From positions 1 to 37,287 of the forward strand of contig JAKAZY010000004.1 in the NCBI GenBank assembly GCA_021826425.1: DNA of 37,287 bases, written 5' to 3'. Shown piece after piece: positions 7,932 to 16,825 of this stretch. The position numbers were made by a program, and so were the translations under genes. The stretch is from Pseudomonadota bacterium (GTDB lineage Bacteria; Pseudomonadota; Alphaproteobacteria; Acetobacterales; Acetobacteraceae). Numbering within the stretch: position 1 is the stretch's first letter; every line of letters begins with the position of its first letter. The notes under the pieces are model-generated. The model saw only the letters and a list, made by a program, of their open reading frames with translations. It searched no databases and was not told the DNA's origin.

Positions 7932-8527
7932 ATGTTTACCGTAATCTTGACGTGGCGCGGCAATGAATTCGGCGAGGGCAATCTGCTCTCCCGGGCGCTG
8001 GTGGAAGGCGGCATTCCAAGCTTGGTGAAGCTGCTGAACCAGGATTTTGCCGGCTTGTTCGCGCGCGATACCCTGGAGCCCATTCTGGGCGGGGTGTTGA
8101 TGAAAGACGCGCAGTATCAAATCGCCTTTCATTCCAGCCTGGCTGCCCGGCATGAGAACAGCGCTACCCTGCCCACCCCAGCGCCAGAGCAGGACGCCAT
8201 TTATGCCGACGAAGCCTCAAAACACGCCTACCTCACCAGCAAAATGCGCCGCCAGCTTGCCGAGGGCGGACGTATCGGGGTTACCAGAGCCCCACCCCGG
8301 TAAACTGGCCTGAAAGTGCTGCCCTGCACGCCGCCCTTAACCGGTTCGGCCGCAACAAATTACTGGTGGTACAGCCAAACCCTCAGCGCAACGGCAAGGC
8401 CGAGCCGCTCGACCAGGGGCTTTTCCATGGCTATCTGGCTGAGGCGGCACCGCCGGATAAAGGCTGGCTTTTTGACCCCGTGAGCTGGGGCACCCTGTTG
8501 CGGGCCACATTGCGCCTGGCGCGCTAA
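7932..8527 (+). pseudogene. Unknown protein, frameshifted near 8280
   Basis: The first frame gives 123 residues (from ATG 7932 to TAA 8301-8303). The -1 frame from about 8279 continues as GVYQSPTPVNWPESAALHAAL and LLVVQPNPQ to a TAA at 8525-8527. One extra base in the GGGGTT run at 8277-8282 would join them into one ~198-residue protein. The reconstructed pattern (an N-terminal G-N-E-F-G segment, YQIAFH, a SKMRRQLAEGGRIGV block, and ALHAALNRFGRNKLLVV) reminds me of an uncharacterised alphaproteobacterial family often linked to glycan genes, but I cannot name it. The start follows directly on the ssrA hairpin with no ribosome-binding site, so the N-terminus is uncertain. It could be a decayed gene or a sequencing error. 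Confidence 0.5.
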
Positions 8528-8529
8528 AC

Positions 8530-8606
8530 AAAAAAAGGCGGTGCGCAATGCACCGCCAAGTTTAGGGAGGAAACGTCCAAGAAAATAGGAGAGAAACTCA
8601 TCCTAT
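8530..8606 (-). ncRNA. Probable MmgR/alpha-r8-type trans-acting sRNA
   Basis: On the minus strand a TATAAT box (8617-8612) precedes a ~77-nt transcript. It contains a 5' hairpin ATAGGA...TCCTAT (8606-8585), a single-stranded TTTCCTCCCT (complement of 8564-8573), and a terminator with stem GGCGGTGC/GCACCGCC, loop of five, and seven Ts (8557-8530). From memory, the alphaproteobacterial alpha-r8 family (MmgR of Sinorhizobium, ~77 nt, linked to polyhydroxybutyrate granule control) carries an ultraconserved UUUCCUCCCU. The match in motif, length and architecture is strong. That motif is complementary to Shine-Dalgarno sequences, so it would probably repress translation. No -35 box is obvious. Confidence 0.65.
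8537..8557 (-). terminator. Rho-independent terminator (sRNA and any ispF read-through)
   Basis: Perfect 8-bp stem GGCGGTGC (8537-8544) / GCACCGCC (8550-8557), loop GCAAT, followed on the minus strand by seven Ts (8536-8530). Confidence 0.85.
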
Positions 8607-8756
8607 GCACAATTATATATCCCAGCCTGTTGAGCGGCGAAACTTGCAATTGCGCAGCGCAGCAATGCCAAAAAGCTGGCAGGATGAAGTTTGCTTCACG
8701 CGGCTATCGGCGGCCAAGCCAGCCACCACCCCAACCTGCACGATGCTTCAGGGCCT

Positions 8757-8838
8757 GTTAGAGTGCAATCGCTTTAGATTGAACCACCGATGGTTCAGTC
8801 TAAAGCGTGGATCGCCATCTAACGCATTGATTAGAGGC
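8757..8838. repeat. Dispersed intergenic repeat, type 4 variant
   Basis: Starts GTTAGAGTGCAATCGCTTTAG and contains a strong palindrome, CTTTAGATTGAACCA / TGGTTCAGTCTAAAG (8772-8805), followed by GGATCGCCATCTAACGCATTG as in other copies. It lies between ispF and the sRNA promoter. The rest of 8607-8871 shows no gene. Confidence 0.7.
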
Positions 8839-8871
8839 TGATAATCTTGGCTCGAACACAGGGCGGTGCGC

Positions 8872-9357
8872 TTAATCCTGCGGCACCAGCACAATCACCG
8901 CCGCCTGCGCCGCTATGCCCTCGCCGCGCCCGGTGAAGCCCAGTTGCTCGGTTGTAGTGGCTTTTACGGAAACCAGATCGATGGAAACGCCCATCAGCGC
9001 CGCCAGCCGCTCGCGCATCGCCAAAGCGTGCGGGCCGATTTTCGGGCGCTCGCAGATGATCGTCACATCCGCATTGGCAAGCCGCCCGCCCCGTGCCGCG
9101 ATGCGCGCCGCCGCGTGGCGCAAAAACCGGGCGCTATCAGCGTCTTTCCAGGTATCCTCGCTAGGCGGAAAATGCCGCCCAATATCGCCCTCGGCCAACG
9201 CGCCATAAATGGCGTCGCATAGCGCATGGATGCCGACATCGGCATCCGAATGCCCCGCCAAGCCTTTTTCATGCGGGATTTTCACCCCGCAAATAATCAT
9301 GTCGCGATTTTCGGCCATGGCGTGAACGTCAAAACCGGTGCCGATGCGCGGGATCAT
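8872..9357 (-). CDS. ispF: 2-C-methyl-D-erythritol 2,4-cyclodiphosphate synthase
   Basis: A 161-residue monofunctional IspF, the fifth step of the non-mevalonate isoprenoid pathway, a zinc-dependent trimer in the cytosol. Metal ligands Asp10 and His12 (GFDVHAM) and His44 (DVGIHAL) are present, as are GHSDADV (35-41) and the C-terminal [19 protein letters not shown]. The ATG at 9357 has GAGGAG nine bases upstream, which fixes the start; an upstream in-frame reading to 9444 lacks family similarity. Many alphaproteobacteria have an IspDF fusion beside dusB-ntrBC. Here only the IspF half is present, divergently oriented from dusB, so IspD should be encoded elsewhere. Confidence 0.95.
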   Translation of the reverse strand: MIPRIGTGFDVHAMAENRDMIICGVKIPHEKGLAGHSDADVGIHALCDAIYGALAEGDIGRHFPPSEDTWKDADSARFLRHAAARIAARGGRLANADVTIICERPKIGPHALAMRERLAALMGVSIDLVSVKATTTEQLGFTGRGEGIAAQAAVIVLVPQD

Positions 9358-9437
9358 GCGTCTTCTCCTCAAATTACCGCGCCGGAATGCACGTATGGCG
9401 GCATTATCGTCAATAACCATCATTGCGCGGCGGGGCA

Positions 9438-9453
9438 TTGGCAACTAATTTGC
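9438..9453 (+). promoter_or_regulatory. Candidate sigma-54 -24/-12 promoter before dusB-ntrBC
   Basis: TTGGCAACTAATTTGC has GG and GC with exactly ten bases between, as in the YTGGCA-N-TTGC consensus. The predicted start (~9465) falls just after the ATG at 9461, so use of this promoter would imply a start at the ATG at 9482 or a near-leaderless transcript. Confidence 0.3.
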
Positions 9454-9460
9454 CCAAATC

Positions 9461-10516
9461 ATGAGCAACAGTACTTTCCCCATGATCCAACCGCTGACAA
9501 TCGGCCAAGGCCCCCGGCGGGTACGTCTGGAGTATCCAGTTATTCTCGCGCCGCTTTCGGGCGTGACCGACCTGCCCTTCCGCGCCTTGGTGAAGGCGCA
9601 AGGCGCCGGGCTGGTTGTGTCAGAAATGATCGCCTCCTGGGCAATGGTGCGGGAGAACCGCAACACGCTGCGCATGGCCGAGGTGGTTTCCGCGGGCGGC
9701 CCAAATTCCGTGCAGCTTGCCGGCTGCGACCCGGAGGCGATGGCCGAAGCCGCGAAAATCGCCGTGGGGCTGGGGGCGGACCTCATCGACATCAATTTTG
9801 GCTGCCCGGTTAAAAAAGTGGCCATTGGGCAATTGGCGGGCTCCTCGCTGATGCGCGACGAGGTGCTGGCCGGACGGATTCTGGAAGCCACCGTGCGCGC
9901 GGTGGACGTGCCGGTGACCTTAAAAATGCGCATGGGCTGGGACCATAACAGCCTGAACGCCCCCAATCTGGCGCGCATTGCCGAGCAGGCGGGCATCGCC
10001 ATGCTCACCGTACATGGCCGCACCCGTCAGCAATTCTACGAAGGTGTCGCGAACTGGGATTTCATCGCCGAGGTGAAAGCCGCCACCGCCCTGCCGGTGA
10101 TCGCCAATGGCGACATCACCAGCGAGCACAAAGCCGCGGAGGCTCTGCGCCGCTCGCGCGCTGATGGCGTGATGATCGGGCGCGGGGCGTATGGCCGCCC
10201 CTGGTTTTTGCAGCAGGTGATCGATTATCTCACCACCGGCAGCCTTACGGCCCCACCCTCCCTGGCTGAACAGAAAGAGATATTGCTGTGCCATTACCGC
10301 GCCATCCGCGCGCATTTCGGCGAGCAGGCGGGCACAAGGCTGGGGCGCAAGCATGTGGCCTGGTACAGCCAGGGGCTGCACAGCTCCGCTGGCTTTCGCG
10401 CCCAGATGAACCGGCTGGATTCCGGCGAGGCCGTGGAGGCGCTGATCCATCAATTCTACGATCCGCTGATCGAACAAGGCTTCATCCGGCAGGATGAGGT
10501 GGCGCTCGCGGCATGA
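9461..10516 (+). CDS. dusB: tRNA-dihydrouridine synthase B (NifR3)
   Basis: A 351-residue FMN-dependent Dus enzyme that reduces uridines in the tRNA D-loop with NADPH. Residues 29-41 read LAPLSGVTDLPFR. The catalytic Cys115 is in DINFGCPVKK. TVHGRTRQQFYEG and the GVMIGRGAYGRPWF phosphate-binding block are present. It heads the dusB-ntrB-ntrC-ntrY-ntrX cluster, the classic nifR3-ntrBC arrangement of alphaproteobacteria. The ATG at 9461 has no clear ribosome-binding site; ATG 9482 (residue 8) is possible, because the conserved domain only begins near residue 20. A candidate sigma-54 promoter lies immediately upstream. Confidence 0.93.
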   Translation: MSNSTFPMIQPLTIGQGPRRVRLEYPVILAPLSGVTDLPFRALVKAQGAGLVVSEMIASWAMVRENRNTLRMAEVVSAGGPNSVQLAGCDPEAMAEAAKIAVGLGADLIDINFGCPVKKVAIGQLAGSSLMRDEVLAGRILEATVRAVDVPVTLKMRMGWDHNSLNAPNLARIAEQAGIAMLTVHGRTRQQFYEGVANWDFIAEVKAATALPVIANGDITSEHKAAEALRRSRADGVMIGRGAYGRPWFLQQVIDYLTTGSLTAPPSLAEQKEILLCHYRAIRAHFGEQAGTRLGRKHVAWYSQGLHSSAGFRAQMNRLDSGEAVEALIHQFYDPLIEQGFIRQDEVALAA

Positions 10517-10559
10517 GGCGCATGAAAGCACAAGGCTGGACCAAGCGGAGCAAAGCGGC

Positions 10560-11702
10560 ATGAGCGGGTTTAAAAAAGCATTCAAAATCGTCCGCCGCGC
10601 GCCGCATGAAAAGCGGGTCCGGCTGGACCCCGCGCAAATTCTGGAAAACCTGCCCATCGCCGTGGTGGTGCTGGACGAGCAGGATGTGATCTCTGATGTA
10701 AATTACGCGGCGGAGGAGTTTTTCGGCGCCTCCAAAAATATTCTCCAGCACTCCAACCTGGGTGAATTGCTGCCGGTGGACCATCCAGTGTTTCTGATGA
10801 TGGAGCGCGCCCGCAGCGCCGGGGTGAGTATAGCCGAGCATGATTTGGTGCTGGAAGGCCCGCGCATGGCCCGGCGCGGCTGCACCGTGCTGGCCAGCCC
10901 GATGGACCAGCCCGGCTATGTGATGCTCACCTTCCAGGACGAATCCGCCGCCAAGGCGCTGGATCAGCAGATGTCCGCCCGCAATGCGGCGCGCTCCATC
11001 ACCGGCATGGCGGCCATTCTGGCGCATGAGGTGAAAAACCCGCTTTCTGGCATTCGCGGTGCGGCACAGCTTCTGGAACTCAACGCCGCCCCGCAAGACA
11101 AGGAACTCGCGGTGCTCATCCGCGACGAGGCAGACCGCATCCGCGCCATGGTGGAGCGCATGGAAACCTTCGGCGAGAAGAAGCTGGAACGTCAGGCGGT
11201 GAACATCCACCGGGTGCTGGAGCATGTACGCAAGCTGGCGGGCTCGGGTTTTGCCTCAAGCATCAAATTCGTCGAGACCTACGACCCTTCCTTGCCGCAT
11301 GTGCTGGGCGACCGCGACCAACTGATCCAGGTGCTGTTGAATCTGGTTAAGAACGCTGCCGAAGCGATTGCCGGCGGGGAGAGGCAGGATGGTGAAATTC
11401 ACCTCACCACCGGCTTTCAGCATGGCGTGCGGCTTTCCGCTTCCACCGGGCGCTCGCGCCCCAATCTGCCGCTTTTTGTTTCCGTGCGCGATAACGGCCC
11501 CGGCATCCCGGAGGATATCAGGCGGCATTTGTTCGAGCCGTTTGTCTCCACCAAGGCGGCGGGCTCGGGACTGGGCCTGGCACTGGTGGCAAAGATCATC
11601 GCCGATCATGGCGGGTTGATCGATGTCGATAGCCACCCCGGCCGCACGGAATTTCGTATCCATCTGCCCGTCTATGAAGACCCCGAAGAAGGCGTGAATT
11701 AA
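10560..11702 (+). CDS. ntrB: Nitrogen regulation sensor histidine kinase NtrB
   Basis: A 380-residue cytosolic sensor kinase/phosphatase for NtrC, normally controlled by GlnB/PII. It has an N-terminal PAS domain (LDPAQILENLPIAVVVLDE onward, residues ~20-110), a dimerisation/phosphoacceptor helix with His156 in ILAHEVKNPLSGIRGA, and a C-terminal ATPase domain with N-box LNLVKNAAEAI, G1 VRDNGPGIPEDI and G2 GSGLGLALV. No membrane segments, as expected. Start at 10560 was chosen because it lies past the dusB stop with a GGAG upstream; an earlier start at 10494 would overlap dusB with unrelated sequence. ntrC follows after three bases. Confidence 0.93.
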   Translation: MSGFKKAFKIVRRAPHEKRVRLDPAQILENLPIAVVVLDEQDVISDVNYAAEEFFGASKNILQHSNLGELLPVDHPVFLMMERARSAGVSIAEHDLVLEGPRMARRGCTVLASPMDQPGYVMLTFQDESAAKALDQQMSARNAARSITGMAAILAHEVKNPLSGIRGAAQLLELNAAPQDKELAVLIRDEADRIRAMVERMETFGEKKLERQAVNIHRVLEHVRKLAGSGFASSIKFVETYDPSLPHVLGDRDQLIQVLLNLVKNAAEAIAGGERQDGEIHLTTGFQHGVRLSASTGRSRPNLPLFVSVRDNGPGIPEDIRRHLFEPFVSTKAAGSGLGLALVAKIIADHGGLIDVDSHPGRTEFRIHLPVYEDPEEGVN

Positions 11703-11705
11703 GTT

Positions 11706-13163
11706 ATGACGCTTCCCACCATACTCGTCGCCGATGATGACCGTTCGATCCGCACTGTGCTGACCCAGGCTTTGGGGCGCGCGGGGTATCAGGTCCGCGC
11801 CACCGCCTCCGCCGCCACTCTTTGGCGCTGGGTGGAAGATGGCGAAGGCGATGTTGCCATCACGGATGTTATCATGCCGGATGAAAACGGGCTGGACCTC
11901 ATTCCCCGCATCCGCCGCATCCGTCCGGAATTGCCGGTTATCGTGATGAGCGCGCAAAGCACGCTGACCACCGCCGTGCAGGCCACCCAGCGCGGGGCGT
12001 TTGAATATCTGCCCAAACCGTTCGATTTAGGTGATTTGCTGGCCGTGGTGGATCGGGCGTTAAAACAGCCGATGGCCCTGGCCGCCCTGCCTGGAGCGCG
12101 TAAGTCTTCAGCCGATGATGCAATGCCGCTGATCGGCCGCTCCCCTGCGATGCAGGAGATCTACCGGGTCATCGCGCGTCTTACCACCACCGACCTCACC
12201 GTCATGATCAACGGTGAATCCGGTGCCGGCAAGGAGCTGGTGGCGCGCGCCCTGCACGATTACGGGCGCCGCCGGCAAGGACCGTTCGTGGCCATCAACA
12301 TGGCCGCCATCCCGCGCGAGCTGATCGAGAGCGAGCTGTTTGGCCATGAGCGTGGCGCCTTTACCGGCGCCACCAACCGCCATATCGGGCGGTTTGAGCA
12401 GGCGGCGGGTGGCACGCTGTTTCTGGATGAAATCGGCGACATGCCGCCAGAAGCCCAGACCCGTCTGCTGCGCGTGTTGCAGGAAGGGGAGTTTATTACC
12501 GTCGGCGGCCGCCAGCCCATCCGTGCCAATGCCCGCATCGTGGCGGCCACCCACCGGGATCTGCGGTCGCTCATCCGCTCCGGCCAGTTCCGCGAGGATC
12601 TGTTCTACCGGCTCAACGTGGTGCCGATCCGGCTGCCGCCTTTGCGCGAGCGCCCGGATGACATCCCCGTGCTGGCGCAGCATTTCATGGGCAAGGCGCA
12701 GGCCGAGGGGCTGCCGGCGAAGACCATCGACACGGCGGCGATGGCGCTGCTCTCCGCCTATCGCTGGCCGGGCAATGTGCGCGAGCTGGAAAACGTGATC
12801 CGCCGACTGGCCGCGCTGGTGCCGCAGCCGGTTATCACCGAGGAGATCATCGCCCAAGAGCTGACGGATTATGCCCCGATGGACGAACCCGCAGCCCCGA
12901 TTTCCGGCGAGGAGGGCGACAACATGACCATGGTTGTCGAGCGCCATATCGCCCGGCTGTTAGCCTCCTTACGCGAATCCGGCGAGGAGGGCGTGCTGTA
13001 TGAACGCGCCTTGGCTGATCTGGAGCGTCCGCTGATCCGCATGACCCTGGCTGAAACCAGGGGCAACCAGATCCGCGCCGCCGCCTTGCTCGGCCTCAAC
13101 CGCAACACCTTGCGCAAGAAAATCCGCCAGCATGGCATAGGGGTGCAGCGTCGTGTCGGTTAA
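11706..13163 (+). CDS. ntrC: Nitrogen regulation response regulator NtrC
   Basis: A 485-residue sigma-54 activator. The receiver domain carries phosphoacceptor Asp54 ([11 protein letters not shown]). The AAA+ domain has Walker A GESGAGKE (~169-176), a complete GAFTGA loop (~217-222) that contacts sigma-54, and [13 protein letters not shown] as Walker B. A C-terminal Fis-type helix-turn-helix ends the protein ([20 protein letters not shown]). Phosphorylated by NtrB, it should activate nitrogen-scavenging genes such as glnA, amtB or nif. Start ATG 11706, three bases after the ntrB stop. Confidence 0.95.
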   Translation: MTLPTILVADDDRSIRTVLTQALGRAGYQVRATASAATLWRWVEDGEGDVAITDVIMPDENGLDLIPRIRRIRPELPVIVMSAQSTLTTAVQATQRGAFEYLPKPFDLGDLLAVVDRALKQPMALAALPGARKSSADDAMPLIGRSPAMQEIYRVIARLTTTDLTVMINGESGAGKELVARALHDYGRRRQGPFVAINMAAIPRELIESELFGHERGAFTGATNRHIGRFEQAAGGTLFLDEIGDMPPEAQTRLLRVLQEGEFITVGGRQPIRANARIVAATHRDLRSLIRSGQFREDLFYRLNVVPIRLPPLRERPDDIPVLAQHFMGKAQAEGLPAKTIDTAAMALLSAYRWPGNVRELENVIRRLAALVPQPVITEEIIAQELTDYAPMDEPAAPISGEEGDNMTMVVERHIARLLASLRESGEEGVLYERALADLERPLIRMTLAETRGNQIRAAALLGLNRNTLRKKIRQHGIGVQRRVG

Positions 13164-13184
13164 AACCTTGCGGCGCTGGGTGGG

Positions 13185-15413
13185 ATGAGCGACCACCCGC
13201 CGGAAACCGAAAGACCATCGCCCTCCAGGCTCGCCTGGGCGGCGGATCTGATGCTGGGGCGGGTGGCAACCCTGCTGGTCGCCTCGGTCGCGCTGGCACT
13301 CGGCATCATCACCTTCGCCCTGCTGGCGGGGCGGGTGCGCATGCCCATGCATTCTGGCGGGGCCGTGGCTCTCATCGTCGCGGATTTCGCGGCCTTGCTG
13401 CTGTTGATTTTGGTGCTGGCCGGGCGCGTGACCAGGGTGATGCTGGAGCACCGACGTGGTGCTGCGGGTGCGGGGCTGCATGTGCGCCTGGTGCTGCTGT
13501 TCGGCGGCGTGGCGGCGGTACCCGCCGTGCTGGTAGCCATTTTCGCCATTGTCTTCTTCAATTTCGGCATCCAGGCCTGGTTCAATAATCGGGTACAGAC
13601 GGCCCTGGCCGAAAGCGACCAAGTGGCGCAAGGCTACCTCACGGAGCATGAGAACGACATCAGGCTCGATGCCCTGGCGATGGCAAACGATCTATCCCAG
13701 GCCGGGTCGGTCTTCTTTGGCGACCCCAACGAGTTCGCCTCCTATCTTGTTGGCCAGACCTCCACGCGCGGTCTCACCCAGGCGGTTATTTTTGACCCGC
13801 TGACCGGGCAGGTGATCGCCTCCGCCGGGCTGTTCGCGGGGATGGCGGCCAGCATCCCGGACCATAACGCCATCGCCCAGGCCAATAGCGGCGAGGTGCC
13901 TGTGATCAGCCCGCATGGCAGCACGGTTGAACAGGCGGTCATCAAGCTCGACATCACGCCGCCCTTGATGTTGATGGTGGAGAAGCCGATCGACCCGGCG
14001 ATTCTGGACCATGTCAACAAAACGACCCAGGCGGTAGCCGAATATCAGCGCCTCGCCAAAAACCGCTCGCAGCTGGAGGTTTCCTTCGCGCTGATCATCG
14101 CGGTGCTCACGCTGCTCGTGCTCTCGGCTCTCGTCGGTTTTGGCCTCGTCATCGCCAACCAGATCGCCAAGCCGCTTGGGCATCTTATCCGCGCCGCGGA
14201 ATCCGTACGACAAGGCGACCTCGACGTACAGGTGCCTGAGCACGCCACGGGGGACGAGATGGAAGGGCTTTCGCGCGCATTCAACCGCATGACCGCCCAG
14301 CTTGCCGCACAGCGGGGCGAGCTGCTGGACGTGAACAACCAGCTCGACGAGCGGCGGCGCTTTACCGAGACGGTGCTGGCCGGCGTTTCCGCCGGTGTTA
14401 TCGGGCTGGACGCGCAAGGGCGAATCGAATTGCCTAACCGCGCCGCCTCGGAGCTGCTGCAGCTCGACCTTTTGCCCCGGACCGGACAAAATCTAGCCGG
14501 GGTTGTGCCAGAATTCGCACCTCTCATGGCATCCGTGATGGCCAACCCGGAACGCCCCGCCACGGCGCAAATCGAACACGGCATGGGCGTCGCCAAGCGC
14601 GTGCTGCTGGTACGAATTGGTGCCGAGATGAAGGAAGGTATCGCGGATGGTTTCATCGTGACCTTCGATAACGTGACCGAGCTGATGTCCGCGCAGCGCA
14701 AGGCCGCCTGGGCAGATATCGCGCGCCGGATTGCGCATGAGATCAAAAACCCGCTCACCCCTATCCAGCTCTCCGCCGAGCGGCTGAAACGCCGCTTTGC
14801 CAAGGAGATCACCTCCGACCCTGAAAGCTTTACCCAATGCGCTGAGACCATCGTGCGGCATGTGGGCGATATCGGCCGGATGGTGGATGAATTTTCCTCC
14901 TTCGCCCGCATGCCGCAGCCGGTGATGCGCCCGGAATCACTGGAGCGGCTTGCCCGCGAGGCGATGGTGCTGCAGCGTGTGGCGAAACGGGACATTGAGT
15001 GGAGCGTAGAGATCGACACCCCTTTACGCGCCCAATGCGACCGCCGGCTGATCGGCCAGGCGCTGACGAATCTCTTGCAGAATGCCGCAGATGCGGTCGA
15101 AATGCGCGAAGGGGCGCGCCATGTTGCCTTGCGCCTTTACAGGCAAGGTGAGATGGCGGTGCTTAGCGTGACCGATGACGGGGTTGGCCTGCCGGAGACC
15201 GGACGGGACCGGCTGACCGAGCCTTATGTGACCCATAAGCCGAAAGGCACCGGCCTCGGGCTTGCCATTGTCGCCAAGATCATGGAGGACCACGGCGGGC
15301 GGCTTGAACTCAAAACCGCGCCGGGCGGAACCGGCGCCGAGGTCTGTTTGATTTTGCCAGCTCTACCGGAGACTGAGATGCTGGAGGATGCGAAGGAGTT
15401 GCCCGCCCGATGA
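13185..15413 (+). CDS. ntrY: Membrane sensor histidine kinase NtrY
   Basis: A 742-residue NtrY, partner of NtrX. The N-terminus has three hydrophobic segments (~22-50, ~58-80, ~98-128). A periplasmic sensing region follows (~130-295), then a fourth membrane segment (~300-325), HAMP (~325-375), PAS (~385-490), the phosphoacceptor His518 in RRIAHEIKNPLTPIQLSAERLK, and an ATPase domain with LLQNAADAV and KGTGLGLAIV. NtrYX systems respond to nitrogen and redox or microaerobic cues and often affect envelope genes in alphaproteobacteria. It begins 21 bp after ntrC, and its stop overlaps the ntrX start (15410-15413, ATGA). Confidence 0.94.
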   Translation: MSDHPPETERPSPSRLAWAADLMLGRVATLLVASVALALGIITFALLAGRVRMPMHSGGAVALIVADFAALLLLILVLAGRVTRVMLEHRRGAAGAGLHVRLVLLFGGVAAVPAVLVAIFAIVFFNFGIQAWFNNRVQTALAESDQVAQGYLTEHENDIRLDALAMANDLSQAGSVFFGDPNEFASYLVGQTSTRGLTQAVIFDPLTGQVIASAGLFAGMAASIPDHNAIAQANSGEVPVISPHGSTVEQAVIKLDITPPLMLMVEKPIDPAILDHVNKTTQAVAEYQRLAKNRSQLEVSFALIIAVLTLLVLSALVGFGLVIANQIAKPLGHLIRAAESVRQGDLDVQVPEHATGDEMEGLSRAFNRMTAQLAAQRGELLDVNNQLDERRRFTETVLAGVSAGVIGLDAQGRIELPNRAASELLQLDLLPRTGQNLAGVVPEFAPLMASVMANPERPATAQIEHGMGVAKRVLLVRIGAEMKEGIADGFIVTFDNVTELMSAQRKAAWADIARRIAHEIKNPLTPIQLSAERLKRRFAKEITSDPESFTQCAETIVRHVGDIGRMVDEFSSFARMPQPVMRPESLERLAREAMVLQRVAKRDIEWSVEIDTPLRAQCDRRLIGQALTNLLQNAADAVEMREGARHVALRLYRQGEMAVLSVTDDGVGLPETGRDRLTEPYVTHKPKGTGLGLAIVAKIMEDHGGRLELKTAPGGTGAEVCLILPALPETEMLEDAKELPAR

Positions 15414-16795
15414 CCGAGATTTTAATCGTGGATGACGAGCCGGATATCCGGATGCTGGTCGAAGCGATTCTCAAAGATGAGGGTTACGAAGCCCGTAGCG
15501 CCGGCACCTCGGACGAGGCGCTGGCCGCGTATCGTGCGCGCCGCCCCTCCCTGGTGATTCTTGATGTCTGGCTGCAGGGCTCCAAGCTGGATGGTATCGG
15601 TATTCTGGACGTACTGCACCAGGAGGTGCCGCGCGTGCCGGTGGTGATGATCTCCGGCCATGGAACAATCGAAACCGCGGTTGCCGCCATCCAACGCGGT
15701 GCTTACGATTTCATTGAAAAACCATTCAATTCAGACCGTCTGCTGCTGGTGGTGAAACGCGCGCTGGAGGCCGCCAAACTGGAGCGCGAGAATGCCGAGC
15801 TGCGCCTGCGCGTGGGCAGCGACACTGACCTGACTGGCGAAGGCCATGGCATAGCCAGCCTGCGCAACGCGGTGGAGAAAGTTGCCCCCACCGGCTCACG
15901 CGTGCTGATCTCCGGCCCGCCGGGTTCGGGCAAGGAGACCGTGGCGCGGATAATCCACGCCAAGTCTCGCCGGGCGGATGGTCCCTTCGTGGTGATGAAC
16001 TGCGCCATTCTGGCACCGGAAAAATTCGAGGCGGAGCTGTTTGGCATCGAAGCTGGAACAGAAGCCCCGCGCAAGCAGGGCGTGCTGGAACGCGCCCATG
16101 GCGGCACCCTGCTGCTCGACGAAGTTTCCGAATTACCCATGGAGATGCAGAGCAAAATCGCCCGCGTGCTGCAGGACCAGAGCTTTGAGCGCGTGGGTGG
16201 CGCTACGAGGGTGAAGGTGGATATCCGCGTGCTCGCCACCACGGCAAAGGACCTCCAGGCTGAAATCACGGAAGGCCGTTTCCGGGAAGATTTGTATTAC
16301 AGGCTTTGCGTGGTCCCGCTGCGCGTGCCGCCCTTGAAGGAGCGGCGAGAGGATATTCCCGCCCTGGCCAATCATTTCCTGCAACACGCAGCGGAGATTT
16401 CCGGCCTGCCGGCCCGCTGCCTGGCCTCGGATGCCGTGGCGGCGTTGCAGGCGCATGACTGGCCGGGCAATGCCCGGCAGCTGCGCAACGTGATGGACTG
16501 GCTGATGATCATGCGCTCAAACGAGCCGGGAGAGCTGTTCCATGCCGAGCATCTGCCAACCGAGCTTGCCGCCCACGCGCCGCGCGCTTTAGCCATCGAC
16601 CCGGCGGCGGACGTAATGGCGCTGCCGCTGCGTGAGGCGCGGGATGTGTTCGAAACGCAATATCTGCAGGCTCAGCTTCTGCGCTTTGGCGGCAACATCT
16701 CGCGCACGGCGAATTTTGTCGGCATGGAACGCAGCGCCCTGCACCGCAAGCTGAAGCAGCTTGGCATTGGTGCCGCCGAGGACAAGGTGGCCTGA
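15410..16795 (+). CDS. ntrX: Response regulator NtrX
   Basis: A 461-residue NtrC-family regulator with phosphoacceptor Asp52 (ILDVWLQGS), an AAA+ domain with Walker A GPPGSGKE and Walker B GGTLLLDEVSELP, and a Fis-type C-terminal helix-turn-helix (GNISRTANFVGMERSALHRKLKQLGI). Between ELFG and the Walker B the GAFTGA loop is missing; the stretch reads GIEAGTEAPRKQG instead. As is usual for alphaproteobacterial NtrX, it is therefore unlikely to activate sigma-54 and probably acts as a sigma-70-type regulator or repressor. It is coupled to ntrY by a 4-bp overlap and is the last gene of the operon; a dispersed repeat follows 30 bp later. Confidence 0.94.
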   Translation: MTEILIVDDEPDIRMLVEAILKDEGYEARSAGTSDEALAAYRARRPSLVILDVWLQGSKLDGIGILDVLHQEVPRVPVVMISGHGTIETAVAAIQRGAYDFIEKPFNSDRLLLVVKRALEAAKLERENAELRLRVGSDTDLTGEGHGIASLRNAVEKVAPTGSRVLISGPPGSGKETVARIIHAKSRRADGPFVVMNCAILAPEKFEAELFGIEAGTEAPRKQGVLERAHGGTLLLDEVSELPMEMQSKIARVLQDQSFERVGGATRVKVDIRVLATTAKDLQAEITEGRFREDLYYRLCVVPLRVPPLKERREDIPALANHFLQHAAEISGLPARCLASDAVAALQAHDWPGNARQLRNVMDWLMIMRSNEPGELFHAEHLPTELAAHAPRALAIDPAADVMALPLREARDVFETQYLQAQLLRFGGNISRTANFVGMERSALHRKLKQLGIGAAEDKVA

Positions 16796-16825
16796 ACGCG
16801 TGCCTGACGACTGAGAGCAATATGC

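Noticed and set aside
8605-8841. 78-codon plus-strand reading frame
   Set aside because: It overlaps the sRNA promoter and the dispersed repeat, shows no protein-like pattern, and its product is not convincing.
10482-11225. Long minus-strand reading frame under dusB/ntrB
   Set aside because: Antisense to clear NtrB and DusB domains, rich in His and Gln as expected from the codon bias of the opposite strand.
15990-16130. NtrX lacking GAFTGA as a novel mutation
   Set aside because: Loss of the GAFTGA loop is usual in alphaproteobacterial NtrX, so it is annotated but not reported as new.
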